64,000 nt of DNA, from assembly GCA_964016985.1 (NCBI GenBank), contig OZ024827.1, positions 80,737,835 through 80,801,834 of the forward strand, in the 5' to 3' direction. Position 1 is the stretch's first letter, and every line of letters begins with the position of its first letter. The notes beneath the pieces were generated by a model. The model did not search any database, was not told the origin of the DNA, and worked only from the letters and a program-made list of their open reading frames with translations. Shown here one piece after another: positions 29,308 through 40,480 of the stretch. Source of the stretch: Anodontia alba (taxonomy: Eukaryota; Mollusca; Bivalvia; Lucinida; Lucinidae). The position numbers and the translations under genes were made by a program.

Positions 29308-29715
29308 TGGTGAGTTTCACTAAAAATTAGTGAGACTTTACATGTCTGTATTAAGAATAGCCCTCATTTTTCATGAAGCCCTCTTTTTTGTGTCACATTA
29401 CTCAGTAGCATACAATTCCATTCACTGAATTAGAAACAGGTGCACTATAATGCTGTCTTATAACTATCAGAAAACTAGACATGTGTCCAAAGTACATAAG
29501 TGACCCCACCATTGGGTCTATGACCATTAAGGGCCTTTAAGGCAACAACATCTGGATGCATAAATTTCAACAACTTTTTTCCAAATCCTCAATCTGATTG
29601 ATTATATATTTTGACCCCTAGCCCCACCCCAGGGGCAACTTGCGCAGTCAGTTTACCTGGGTAGACTTAGTCCTCAAATATAACAAAGGGAGCTAATGCC
29701 AAAAGTAAGAAATAT

Positions 29716-30060
29716 CTGGGACCCTTCCACAGAAAACAACATTTGGAAACTGGAGATGGTGCAGACCAGACTCACCAGCAGCATCATGCCTGTGTTACAA
29801 CAGCTCCAGTGGCCCACTCTTCAAGAAGGCGGAACCTCAGAGCCCAGTCTAAGGTCTTCATGATGTACTGCATCTATAACTTTGTGGACATCCCAGCAAG
29901 CCGCCTGACACCAACTATATCATTGAAGCCATAACATGAGGTATCTGGTACCCTATGCTAGAACTCTTCTCTACCAGCGGTCCTTCTTCCCAGTTACCAT
30001 CAGAATATGGAACAGCCTTTCCTAAAACCATCGATAGCTTCAAGGGGGGAGTGCAGGCCA
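29716..30060 (+). pseudogene. LINE (non-LTR retrotransposon) C-terminal fragment
   Basis: Shifting frames read IWDPSTENNIWKLEMVQTRL, LQQLQWPTLQE, RRRNLRAQSKVFMMYCIYNF, VDIPASRLTPT, then MRYLVPYARTLLYQRSFFPV and IRIWNSLS. This is the familiar C-terminal tail of jockey/CR1-like ORF2 proteins after the reverse transcriptase. At least two frameshifts and a stop break it. The 5' part of the element is absent. Confidence 0.85.
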
Positions 30061-30217
30061 TAAGACTGCTATACTGGATGATTTTATCACCACTGTATAC
30101 ATTCTTACTCATCACTTTCTTGTTGAATGTTCCTTCATCACCTATATGTGTCAGTATGACATACTCCTTTTAAAGTGTCTGTATTTTATTGCAAAGTGGT
30201 GATTGGCAGGACTGTCA

Positions 30218-30285
30218 GCCTGGTTAGTTGGTAGAGCAGCTGACTGGCAAACAGGGGGTGACAGGTTCGAGTCCTGCATCAGGCA
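30218..30285 (+). mobile_element. tRNA-like SINE head (copy 1)
   Basis: A cloverleaf-like 68-nt segment. GCCTGGT pairs with ATCAGGC as a 7-bp acceptor stem, and a T-arm with GGTTCGAGTCC is present (Pol III B box). The D arm lacks about five bases relative to a normal tRNA, and the anticodon stem is mismatched. It is a tRNA-derived SINE module or pseudogene rather than a working tRNA. Confidence 0.65.
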
Positions 30286-30448
30286 CCTTTTTCCTCCTTA
30301 GTTTACTTTAATGGCGGCCAGCCGGCCAGCGTGAATAACCCATGGGGTTGGTGTTGGTAAGTGCAGGTAGAGGCAAGAAACTGATAGTATGATGCCTGGC
30401 AAGTAAAAGTTAAAAGCAGGAGGAGTGTGGTGACTGGCAGGACTGTCT

Positions 30449-30518
30449 GCCTGGTTAGCTCAGTTGGCTGAGTACCTGACGCAAGCAGTGGGTCGCGGAT
30501 GCAAGTCCTGCATTGGCC
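30449..30518 (+). mobile_element. tRNA-like SINE head (copy 2)
   Basis: It follows the same 25-bp lead-in as copy 1, about 230 bp downstream. The D arm is complete (TTAGCTCAGTTGGCTGAG, A box), but the B box is degraded (GGATGCAAGTCC) and the acceptor stem mispairs. Together with copy 1 it looks like a tandem or dimeric tRNA-derived SINE. Confidence 0.6.
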
Positions 30519-30774
30519 ACACTTTTTTCTTCTTAGTTTACTTTACACTCTCTCTTCATATACTGCAGCACCCTCTTGTGAGTATTGTGTGCAGTTGTGC
30601 GTCAGTGCAAGAATAAAAGTGAGATTGTAGGAGGGATAAAAAGTGTGAAAGTGAGACATGATAAAAAGAATGAAAGCGTTAGTGCAGACTGAATGAAGTT
30701 TAAGAGCAGGTTAAAAACAGTGTTTGGGGCTTAGGGTGACAGATGGGGGATTGCCCTGACCCTCCCCTTGAAGG

Positions 30775-31110
30775 ATTTAGGATCACTGATGAGGGCTATC
30801 TCTGGATTGAGCTTATTCCAAAGTACTATTGCTATTGGAGAATGAATATTGATAATATGAGGCATTATAAGGTGTGAACACGTCTGAAGGCAAGAGGGTG
30901 CATGTGACAAGTGAAGACCTCAGGTCTCTCGAAATATGAAGGTACTTGGATGGCTACATAGCCATATATGACTTTATGAAACATGATAAGGCATGAGTCT
31001 GTCCGTCTATTTTCCAATGATCGCCAACCCAGGTTTAGGAAGAATAAGAGATGTTGCTGTGTAGTGGGTTTGATTGGCACGAGCACCAAATGTTGTGTCC
31101 TCTCCATTTC
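30775..31110 (-). pseudogene. Second LINE C-terminal fragment, opposite strand
   Basis: The minus strand reads LGWRSLENRRTDSCLIMFHK, VIYGYVAIQVPSYFERPE, HPLAFRR, then after a frameshift YNASYYQYSF and PIAIVLWNKLNPEIALIS. This is again the post-RT tail of a non-LTR retrotransposon ORF2, from a different family to the copy at 29716. The two fragments converge, with tRNA-like modules between them. Confidence 0.8.
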
Positions 31111-31694
31111 TTGATACTGGTTTCTACCCAGGAAGACCTGCTTGGAATGCTCACGAGGGTGTATGGCAGTATATATAGAAACAATGACACTGACAGTAAT
31201 GGTTCAAAGTCCATACAACTCCTCTCTTATTTTTGATAATATCCATTTGCGTAAGTTGGTTAAATCTGAAACAAGTAATATATTCTGTTGACATCCCTGG
31301 TTAAACCTTGAAGTGTACAGTTTACACGACCAGAAATGTATTACTTACTGATGATACAAAACCAAAACAGAGTTTCATTTTCTTTTTTTTTCTTTTTCTC
31401 TTTTTCCTTTGCTTGTTTGTTGCAGTTCTTCCTGGTTTGTTTACAGTATCACCTAAAGGTGAATAGGTAAAATCATATGTAATATTTTATCCGCTCTGTA
31501 TTTACAGCGCTTTTCCAAAATTATACTTTATGAATAATTATTTCTGTTATTTTTATTATTCGCTTAATAGCTCATTTATTTATTTGAATATCTATATAAG
31601 CTATCTTAATTGCATCTTTAATTTAATACCTTTACTTTAAAGTGTCTTAATTAATGTTCAGAACATTTCAATTGAAGATAGGCCTATATTATAT

Positions 31695-31835
31695 TGAGAG
31701 GGTGGACAGGGGGGTGGGGTACGGGGATAAGGGGGGCGGGGGTAAAGGGGACGGGGGTAAAGGGGGCGGGGGATGGGAGAAGAGAGGACGGGGGAAGAGG
31801 GGGCGGGGTAGGGAAATTTTTGGGGCGGGGGTTAT
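31695..31835. repeat. G-rich simple repeat (G4-prone)
   Basis: Many runs of three to six G on the plus strand, in irregular units like GGGGTAAAGGGGACGGGG. It has strong G-quadruplex potential by motif. Open frames across it are low complexity and not genes. Confidence 0.85.
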
Positions 31836-31949
31836 ACCAAAATTTGTTGTATTTTACCGATTTTACTCTATTTTTATGTACTTAAATGCAATTACTGGGT
31901 ATCAGGAGTATCTAATAGATGTATTAAAGTAAATTCAGGTATATTTACA

Positions 31950-32100
31950 ATGAATCCGACGTTGATTGCACTTCACCGACGAGGAGTGTTCCGCCAACCG
32001 CGGTTTACATTGCGATTTCGGTTTATCTCTAGTTGATTACTTCCCTTTGATTCCGAAAGTTCACAAAATAGCCGTTGTCGGTGGCAATCCATATTTTTAG
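31950..32100. other. Short CpG-rich segment, possible promoter or 5' exon
   Basis: A non-repeated stretch with frequent CG ('ccgacgttgattg', 'caccgacgagg', 'aaccgcggtttac', 'gcgatttcgg') in otherwise CpG-poor DNA. It is upstream of the minus-strand DUF5054-like gene, whose first exon was not found. No TATA box or start codon could be tied to it. Confidence 0.3.
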
Positions 32101-32279
32101 AAATAATTATCCGTCTGCCGTAGACAATCATTTTATTTACTCATTGTTGGATAAGGACTTTTGCGCTGTTCAAAAAAAAAAAAAAAAAAAGCACTTCAAG
32201 ATCCAACATGAATTTTCTGATAGGTGTTCCAAACACGGAATATACACGTTGCCCGGTGGGGTGGTGGGGTGAGGCAAAG

Positions 32280-32520
32280 GTATCGTGTAACTGATACTGG
32301 CTTATAGCTGGGCAAGGCCTGCTATCCTTGCAGCAGGTAAAGGTAGAGGGGAATGCTTTTCTGTTTCTTCACTTTCATTCATTTTCCTTTCTCCCATGTC
32401 CCTCTCTTTCATCTCCTTTACTATCTCCTATCTCTCTCCTCCCTTTCTCTGGGAGACGACACAAAATGACCCACAAGGGTTGACGTGTCGTTAAACCCGA
32501 ACTCAGTCAAGTCAATCACA
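32280..32520. repeat. CT-rich tract and GTCGTTAAACCC-type repeat tail
   Basis: A pyrimidine-rich segment (32355-32455) is followed by 'acgtgtcgttaaacccgaac', which resembles the end of a common molluscan retroposon. Classification is tentative. Confidence 0.4.
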
Positions 32521-32539
32521 TGTTGCCCGGTGACAAAAC

Positions 32540-32925
32540 ACGGACCATTCACGGACTAACGGACCAATAAATATTCCGTGTCCGTGGTCCGTGAATAGTC
32601 TGTATTAGTTGCAAAATACTTAACCGCTAATTGGTCCGTGACCTCACGTTATTCCGATTTTGATATTACTCCTAGTTCTTTTTTTTTTCTTTTTTTTTTC
32701 ATATATCATAAGTGGCCTCCGAAATTTATATAACGGTCCGTGCTTTATCGTCCGTGAATAATAGGTCCGTGGTTTGGCGTCCGTGAATTGTAGGTCCGTG
32801 GTTTGTCAAGAGATCCGTGAATAATTGGTCTGCATTTTGTTATGCAGTCCGTGTATTGTCAAGAGGTCCGTAAGTCCATGAGTCCGTGTCTGTAAGTGGT
32901 CCTTGTTTAGTAAACCACCACACAC
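32540..32925. repeat. GTCCGTG-rich patch
   Basis: More than a dozen GTCCGTG / CACGGAC words occur at irregular spacing, many in the context GGTCCGTGAATA or GGTCCGTGGTTT. It is CpG-rich compared with its surroundings. No ORF is present and the class is unknown. Confidence 0.8.
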
Positions 32926-33169
32926 TAACTATACACGTTCGACATTTAACTCAGTTTTTCAGAAAACCACCAAAAAAAAAAAAAAAAAAAAAATTCTCAC
33001 TGACCCCCAAGTGCGGGACCTTGCTTATCAAAAAATATTAAAAGAAGATGCAGATTTACATGGTATTCTTGAGTTTTGATTTCAGTAATTAATACGACTG
33101 TTTTTGCGCCAATTAGGATCAGTTTGGGCCCGGACCTAGGCCCACCACATTTTTTTCTTGACCAGTTTA

Positions 33170-34440
33170 CGAGGGTGAGTCAATAAGTAACCAGCGTAAC
33201 TTATTTCCGGTTGAGAGCCACCTCTTCTTTTTCGATGTAATTGCCCTATAGTGGGATGCACTTATACCAACGGTGTTCAAGTGCCATCAGCCCAGAACTG
33301 AAAAAGTCAGGGTCCTTTCCATTGACCCACTCCTCAACTGCCGTCACGACTTCTTCATCAGACCGGAAATGAAGTCCACGGATAGCCTTTTTCAAGTTTG
33401 AGAATAGGAAGAAGTCGCTAAGAGCTTGGTCAGGCGAATAGGCAGGATATGGTATTAATTCATACCCGTTTCGCTCTACAGCATCCATTGCAACTTTGCA
33501 AGTGTGGACTCTCGCGTTGTTTTGTTGCAGCAAAACACCTTTAGAGAGTTTACCTCGGCGTTTTTCACGGATGGCGGTTCTCAGCTGGTCTAACAAGTTT
33601 GCATAGTACACTCCAGTTATTGTACTTCTCTTGGGTAAAAAGTCTAACATAATGACGCCTTTTGCATCCGAAAATACTGTGGCCATCACCTTGCCAGCAG
33701 ATGGTTGCGTCTTGAACTTCTTTGGCCTCGGGGACCCAGGCCCTACCCACTGACGACTCTGAGCTTTATTCTCTGGCTCATAATAATGAACCCAAGTCTC
33801 ATCTACAGTCACCAGACGCAAAAGAAAATCATCTTTTGACCTAAAACGCTTCAACAAGGCGCTGCATACTGATGCTCTGGTTGCCATTTGCTCATCGCTA
33901 GGGGATCTGGGGACCCAACGGGCTGTTAGCTTGTGCATACCTAAACGATCATGTAAGATTGTTGAAACGCTACCATGTGAAATGCCTAATGCCTGCGCTA
34001 TTTCTTCCACCTGAATTCGCCTATCAGAGTATACCAGATTCCGAACTTTCTTACACATTTTTTCGTCTGTGGCATCCAGTGGGCGTCCAGACCTGGCTTC
34101 ATCTTCTAAAAACGTTCTACCGCGTTTGAATTCCCCTACCCAGAATTTAACCTGAGCATAATATGGTGCAGAAGACCCATAAACATCGGCTAACTCGCCG
34201 TGTATTTCTTACCTTTTAAATACAAGTACCGAATTACAGCACGGTATTCAACTTTAGATGAACAGCATGCCCGTGCATCACTAGCCATGTTTGACATTCA
34301 ATATCTTATTAAAGAATGACTCGATACGTGTGCAATTTTGTACCCATGTAATAAACATATATTGAAACAAAGCATGAAAATCGTGACCGTTTCGGTCCAT
34401 CGGAAATGGGATAGGTTGGTTACTTATTGACTCACCCTCG
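33170..34440 (-). mobile_element. Complete mariner-family element with TIRs and TA target duplication
   Basis: The two ends are near-perfect inverted repeats starting CGAGGGTGAGTCAATAAGTA. TA dinucleotides lie directly outside both ends (33168-33169 and 34441-34442), the hallmark of mariner insertion. The 1,271 bp length is normal for mariner. It contains a disabled transposase gene on the minus strand. It is intergenic, between the two host genes. Confidence 0.95.
33246..34288 (-). pseudogene. mariner transposase (DD34D), catalytically broken
   Basis: An ATG at 34288-34286 starts an N-terminal helix-turn-helix region (MASDARACCSSKVEYRAVIR). The frame is lost near 34215, apparently by a small deletion, and reopens to run to a TAG at 33248-33246. 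The first catalytic Asp is in TVDETWVHYY, and the third is 34 residues after the second position, in ALSDFFLF. The second catalytic Asp is replaced by Asn (QQNNARVH instead of the usual DNAR). The frameshift and the D-to-N change make it non-autonomous at best. Confidence 0.93.
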
Positions 34441-34674
34441 TAGGACCGGATCAAGGCCCACCACCTTGTGATACTTACGCAGACTTTTGAAATGGAGGGT
34501 GCAAATATTTAGCTATTCTGTAAACGGGGTGCAAATGCTAAGGAAAACCGATTTGGGGGTAAAAAATAGGGGTGTAGTTTGGGGTCAAAATCTGCATGAA
34601 TGTATTTTGCATAGTCATGTTTAAATTTAATTATAGCGTTGGGGATATTAAAAATTCTGATTTAGGGAAGGGAA

Positions 34675-34792
34675 TAGTTTGCTTGGGGGAGGGAAGTGGT
34701 GGTAAGGGGGGAGGGAAGTGGGGGAAAGGGGAGGGAAGTGGGGGAAAAGGGGAGGGAAGTGGGGAATGCCTACCCCCCCCCCCCCCCCCTGT
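34675..34792. repeat. G-rich repeat followed by a C homopolymer
   Basis: Units GGGAAGTGGGGGAAA repeat about four times and are followed immediately by a run of some 18 C. The G-rich and C-rich parts can pair or form separate G4 and i-motif structures. Non-coding. Confidence 0.85.
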
Positions 34793-35154
34793 CCACACCC
34801 TCTATATTGTTGTGACCTCGGACCTAATAATATTGGGTCCAAGTTGTGACGAACATAAAGTTGAAACCCGCATTAAAATTCTATTGGTTTACGAGTTACA
34901 TATATTCAAAATCATAGTTTGTGTTGCTATTTTTAGATTAGCAAAAAAAAACAAAAAAACTATTCCATACTGCACTTTTTCTTATGATGCCATATTATTA
35001 CACTTTAATTTAAATTTTATTTAAATCCCAATATTTTTTATCCAGACCTGTAATGGTGATATAAAGCTATTAAATATTCTATTACTATTGAATATTTAGA
35101 CATAATATTTCATGCTAGCATATTTTTAAATGATGTAAACTATGGGGTGCCATT

Positions 35155-36035
35155 TAACTCTTTATCCCCTATTTATAGGTATCTATAATTTGAACTATGG
35201 ATATCCATAATCGAAATAGTGATATCACCAACTCAGCCTATTTATTGATATCATAATTTGAATAATGGATATCAATGATTCAAAGTAGTGATATCACTAA
35301 TACGAGTTATGAATATATAATTAAGCCCAATTTATGGATGTTACTTATTTGAATAATGAATATCACTTATTCGAATTATTGATATCTATAATTTGAATTA
35401 TGGATATCAATAAATGGACTGAAAAGGTGATATCACTAATTCAAAGTTTGGGTATCCATTATTCGAATTGGGGTGCTGGTTTACTATTTATTCCCTATTT
35501 ATAGATATCCATAAATTGAATTGTAGATATCCAATAATCTAAATGATTTAAGGATATAACATTCGAATTATGGATAACACTATTTGGAATAAGTGATATC
35601 ATAATTCGAATCAGTGATATTGATAAGTGGGCTGATATAGTGATATCCATAATTTGAACTAGTGATATCGAATGTTAAATCCATAATTTGAATGAGTGAT
35701 ATGAATAAGTCATTACTATTATTGGATATCTATAATTCAAATATCCATAATTCGAATTATGGATATCACTTAATTGAATTACGAGTATCAGTAAATAATT
35801 ATGGATATCACTATTTCGGATAATGGATATGAATTTGAATTATGGTTATCCATAAGTAATTATGGATATCTATAAAAAGGAAATAAATACTAAAACGGCA
35901 TTCCATACATAAAAAATTAACAATATTAAAAATGCAAGGTACAGACCTTTATGTATAAGTGATATCCATAATCCGAATTATGGATATCACTAAATTGAAT
36001 TATGGGTATCAATACATAAAAAAACTAACAATATA
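35155..36035. repeat. AT-rich palindromic short-repeat array
   Basis: About 0.9 kb of irregularly spaced self-complementary words, chiefly TGGATATCA, ATTCGAATTA and GATATCACTAATTCGAA. The order is shuffled and both strands read almost alike. The spacing is roughly 18-36 bp. No ORF or gene is present. It directly precedes the large minisatellite. Confidence 0.85.
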
Positions 36036-36645
36036 AAAAATGCAAGGTACAGATCTCTATGTTGGATTGTAATATAAAATTCCAATAAAATTACTTCTAA
36101 AAATGGAATTTAAATTCATTTTCAAATCCAGCAAGTACCTGTTTCAGTTTTGATCAGACATGCCTGATATCTGGACTGTTGCTGGTGATAACCAGGAGAA
36201 TGCCTGATATTTGTTGCAGCCGCAGGTGTTGATCTGGAAGACAGCCAAATATCTGGTGCAGTTGCTGATGATGAAAAGGAGAATGGTCTTGATCAGGTGT
36301 GGCTGCTGTTTATGATCAACAGAATACCTGATATCTAGCACAGTTGCTGGTGATGATCAAAAGAATGTCTGATATTTGTTGTAGTTGATGATGATGATCA
36401 GGAGAATGTACGATATCAGGTGCAGTTGCTTTTGATGATCAGGAGAATGTCTGATGGCTGGTGCAGTTGCTGGTGATGATCAGAAGAATGCCTGATATCT
36501 GGAGAATGCCTGGTGACTAGTGCAATTGCTGGTGATGATCAGGAGAATGTCTGATAGCTAGTGCAGTTGCTGGTGATGATCAGAAGCATGCCTGATATCT
36601 GATGCAGATGCTGGTGGTGATTAGGAGGATGCCTGATATCTGGTG

Positions 36646-36959
36646 CTTTTTGTTTGTTTGTGTTGAGGTTTTACAGGCCAGTGAACCCAATGGGGTCATG
36701 TCGAGCGCGGTCAGTTTACCTAACCACACGTTTACTGGGCAGGCTTAGTCCTCTAAGCGGTTAACCAATATTGTGCACATTCTTTCGCCAGAAACTGACA
36801 ACTGCCCTTCTTGAATCAGCGGAAGGGAGAGAATGAACGTAGAAAATATTTCATGATCAGTCTCCACGAAAGAATGTTGCCGACCTCGGCGGGGGTTGAA
36901 CCCACGACCTCCTGGTCTCCAGTCGGACAGCGCATCCAACTGAGCCACTGAGGCCGGCA
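36646..36959 (-). mobile_element. SINE family 1, full length, inside the minisatellite
   Basis: A complete copy with A box TGGCTCAGTTGG and B box GGTTCAACCCC on the minus strand. ATATCTGGTG flanks it at 36636-36645 and 36960-36969. That word is also part of the minisatellite unit, so the duplication is consistent but not independent proof. Confidence 0.88.
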
Positions 36960-37494
36960 ATATCTGGTGTAGTTGCTGATGATGATCAAGAAAATGCCTG
37001 ATATCTGGTGCAGTTGCTGATGATGGTCAGGAGAATGCCTTATATCTAGTGCAGTTGCTGGTGATGATCAGGATGGCTGATATCTGGTGCAGTTGCTGAT
37101 GATGATCAGGAGAACACCTGATATCTGGTGCAGTAGCTGATGATCATGGGAATGTCTAATGTTTGGTCTAGTTGTATGGTGCAGTTGCTGGTGATGATCA
37201 ACTGAATGCCTGATATCTGGTGCAGTTGCTTGTGATAATCAGGAGTATGCCTGATATCTGGAGTTGCTGGAAATGATCAAGAGAACACCTGATATTTGTT
37301 GCAGTTGCTGGTGATGGTCAAGGGAATATATGAAATCTGATGGAGTTGCTGGAGATGGTCAGGAAAATGCCTTATAGCTGGTACAGTTGCCGGTGATGAT
37401 CAAGAGAATGCCTGATATCCGATGCAGTTGCTGGTGATGATCTTGGGAAAGCCTGATAGCTGGTGCAGTTGCTTGTGATGATCAGGAGAATTGA

Positions 37495-37695
37495 GTTCAA
37501 GTGATATGGCCCAATGAACACTGTTAACGTCGGGTCGAGCCAGTCAGCTAACCTGCTCACACTTTCCAAGTGCAGCCTTAATCCTCAAATCAATTCTCAA
37601 GTACCTATGTATATACTTTCACCAGTAATTGACAACTACTCTCTTGAATCAGAAGAATGGAGAGAATGACTGTAGAAATGATTTCATGATCATTT
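37495..37695 (-). mobile_element. Diverged SINE family 1 relative inside the minisatellite
   Basis: It has the same order of blocks as the family 1 SINE body: 'cccaatgaacac', 'cttaatcctcaaatc', 'caccagtaattgacaac', 'gaatcag', 'agagaatgactgtagaaat', 'tttcatgatca'. It is strongly diverged, lacks the tRNA head and is bounded on both sides by minisatellite units. Confidence 0.7.
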
Positions 37696-40412
37696 GCTGG
37701 TGATGATCAGGAAAATGATATCTGATATCTAGGCCAGTTGCTGGTGATGGTCAGGTAAATGTCTGATATCTGGATAGTTGTTTGTGATGATCAGGAGAAT
37801 GCCTGATATCTTGTTGGTGATAATCATAAATGTATGGCGGAATCAGGGAAATTCTTGATAGCTGGTGCAACTGCTTGTGATGGTCAGGAGAATGCTTCAT
37901 ATTTTGTGCAGTTGTTTGCCATGATCAAGAGAATGCCTGATATCTGGTGTAATTGCTGGTGATGATCAAGATAATGCCTGATGTCTGGTGCAGTTGTTGG
38001 TGATGATCAAGTGAATGCCTGATATCTGGTGCAATTGCTGGTGATGATCAAGAAAATGCCTGATACCTGGTGATGATCAAGATAATGCCTGATAGCTTGT
38101 CAGTCGTTGGTGATGATCAGGAAAGCTGAAATTGGTGCAGTTACTAATGATGATCAATAGAATGCCTTAAAGCTGGTGCATGTAGGTGAGGATCAGGAAA
38201 ATGCCTGATAGCAAATCACCTGCATTCTCTTGATCATCACCAACAACTGTTTAAATGTTAGGCATTCTCCTGATCATCAAGCAACTGACCACCTATCAGA
38301 CATTCTCCTGATCATGGCCAGCAACTGCACCAGCTGTCAGGCATTCTGATTGCCAGCAACTGACCACATATCAGGCAACCTCCAGATCATCACCAGCACC
38401 TGCACCTGATAACATTTTCTTGATAATTTCTAGAAAGTGACCAGGTATCAGGCATTCTCCTGATCATGACCAACAAGTGAACAGATATCAGGTATTCTCT
38501 GATGATGGTCAGGAAAATGTCTGTTGTCTGAAGCAGTTGCTGGTGATAATCATGAAAATGTCTGATATCCAGTAAAATGCTGGTGATGATCAGGAGAGTC
38601 GCTACTGGTCAGCTGCTGGCAATGATCAGGAGAAGCCTTGAATCTAGTCAGTTGTTGGTGAGAAACATGTGAATGCCTGATATATAGTCAAATGCTGGTG
38701 ATGATCAGGAGAATGCCTGATAGCTAGCTGGTCAGCTGCTGGCGATGATCAAGAAAAGCCTTGTATCTAGTCAGCTGTTGGTGATGATCAGGATTATGCC
38801 TGATATCTGGCGCAGTTCTTGGTGATGATCAGGAGAATGCCTAATATCTGGCATAGTTGTTGGTCATGATCAGGAGAATGCCTGATATCTGGTGAAGATG
38901 TTGGTGATTATCAGGAGAATGCCTGATATCTGCTTAGCTGCTGGTGATGATCAGGAGAATACCTGATATCTGTACTTGCTGGTCATGATCAGGAGAATGC
39001 CTGATACCTCTCACTTCCTAGAAATGGTCAAGAAAATGTTATTCCATGCAGGTGCTGATCTGGAGATTGCCTGATATGTGGTCAGTTGCTGGTGATGATA
39101 AGAATGCCTGGTAGCTGGTGCAGTTGCTGGCGATGATCAGGTGAATGTCTGATAGCTGGTTGGTTGCTTGTGATGATCTGATAGCTGATACCTGGTCAGT
39201 TGCTTGTGATGATCAGGAAAATGCTTAACATTTAAAAAGTTGTTGGTGATGATCTGGTATCTGGTGCAGTTGCTGGTGATAATAAGAACGCTTGATATCT
39301 GGTAAGTTGATGGTGAGAATGCCTGATATCTACTCAGTTGCTGGGTGATGATAAGGAAAATGCCTGATGTCAGATGCTGGTGATGATCAGGTGAATATCT
39401 ATCTGGTCAGTTGCTGGTGCTGACCAGGAGAATGCCTGATATCTGGTCAGTTGCTGGTCACATGCAGGAGAATGCCGGATACCTGCTGAATTGCTGATGA
39501 TGATCAAGAGAATGTTATCCGATGCTGATCAGGAGACTACCTGATATGTGGTCAGTTGTTATTGATGATCAGAATGCCTAATAGCAGGTGCAGTTGCTGG
39601 TGATGATCAGAAGAATGTCTGATAGATTGTTCGTGATGATCAGGAGAATTCCTGACATTTGGCAGTTGCTGATGATCAAAAGAATGTTACCTGATGATGA
39701 CCAGGTGAATGCCTGATATCTAGCAAGTTGCTGTTGATGACTAGGAAAATGTCGGATATCTTGTCAGTTGCTGGTGATGATCAGGAAAATGCCTGATATC
39801 TGGCCAGTTGCTGGTGATAACCAGGAAAATGTATCTCGTGAGTTGTTGATGTTCAGGAGAATGCCTGATGTCAGTTGATGCCTGATATCTGGACAGTTGC
39901 TGGTTGTGATCAGGAGAATGGGATATCTGATGAAATTGCCATCTATGATCAGGAGAATGCCTGATATCTGATGCAGTTGCTGGTGATGATCAGGAGATTG
40001 TGATATCTTATGGAGTTGCTTGCGATGATCAGGAGAATGTCTGATATCTGGTGCATTTGCTGGTGATGATAAGGAGAATGCCTGATATCTGGTGCATTTG
40101 CTGGTGTTGATAAGGAGAATGCCTGATATCTGGTGAAGTTACTGGTGATAATCAGGAGAATGTCTAATATCTGATGCAGTTGCTTGCGTTGATCATGAGC
40201 ATGCCTATCTGATGCAGTTGCTGGTCATGATCAGGAGAATACCTGAATCTGATGCAGTTGCTGGTGGTGATGAAGAGAATGCCTGATATGTGGTGCAGTC
40301 GCTAGTGATGATCAGGAGAATATCTGATATCTGATGCAGTAACAAGTGATGATCAGGGTTAGGCCTCATATGTGGCCTGTTGCTGATGACTCAGTGCATG
40401 AAAACTGGCTGT

Positions 40413-40445
<33 letters not shown>

Positions 40446-40480
40446 GAAACTTGTCTTAAATGGTAACAATTAGGATACTA

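Larger units (their letters stand above)
36120..40390. repeat. Minisatellite of about 41 bp units, 4.2 kb, with internal inversion
   Basis: The array is built from units like 'ctgatatctggtgcagttgc' followed by 'tggtgatgatcaggagaatgc', about 41 bp, in roughly 90-100 degenerate copies. Between about 38215 and 38505 the units are in reverse complement ('gcattctcctgatcatcacc'), then the original orientation resumes. It is interrupted by the SINEs at 36646 and 37495. Stops in all frames rule out a coding repeat. It lies between the two host genes. Confidence 0.93.

Noticed and set aside
30218..30518. Functional tRNA genes
   Set aside because: Copy 1 lacks part of the D arm and has anticodon-stem mismatches. 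Copy 2 has a broken acceptor stem and B box.
31654..31932. Gly-rich 92-codon open frame
   Set aside because: It is an artefact of the G-rich simple repeat, with frames on the same strand equally open.
34596..35024. 142-codon open frame with Gly- and Pro-rich segments
   Set aside because: The G-run and C-run create it, and the rest has no protein-like pattern.
36120..40390. CRISPR-like array
   Set aside because: Units are contiguous with no spacers, diverged, and in eukaryotic intergenic DNA.
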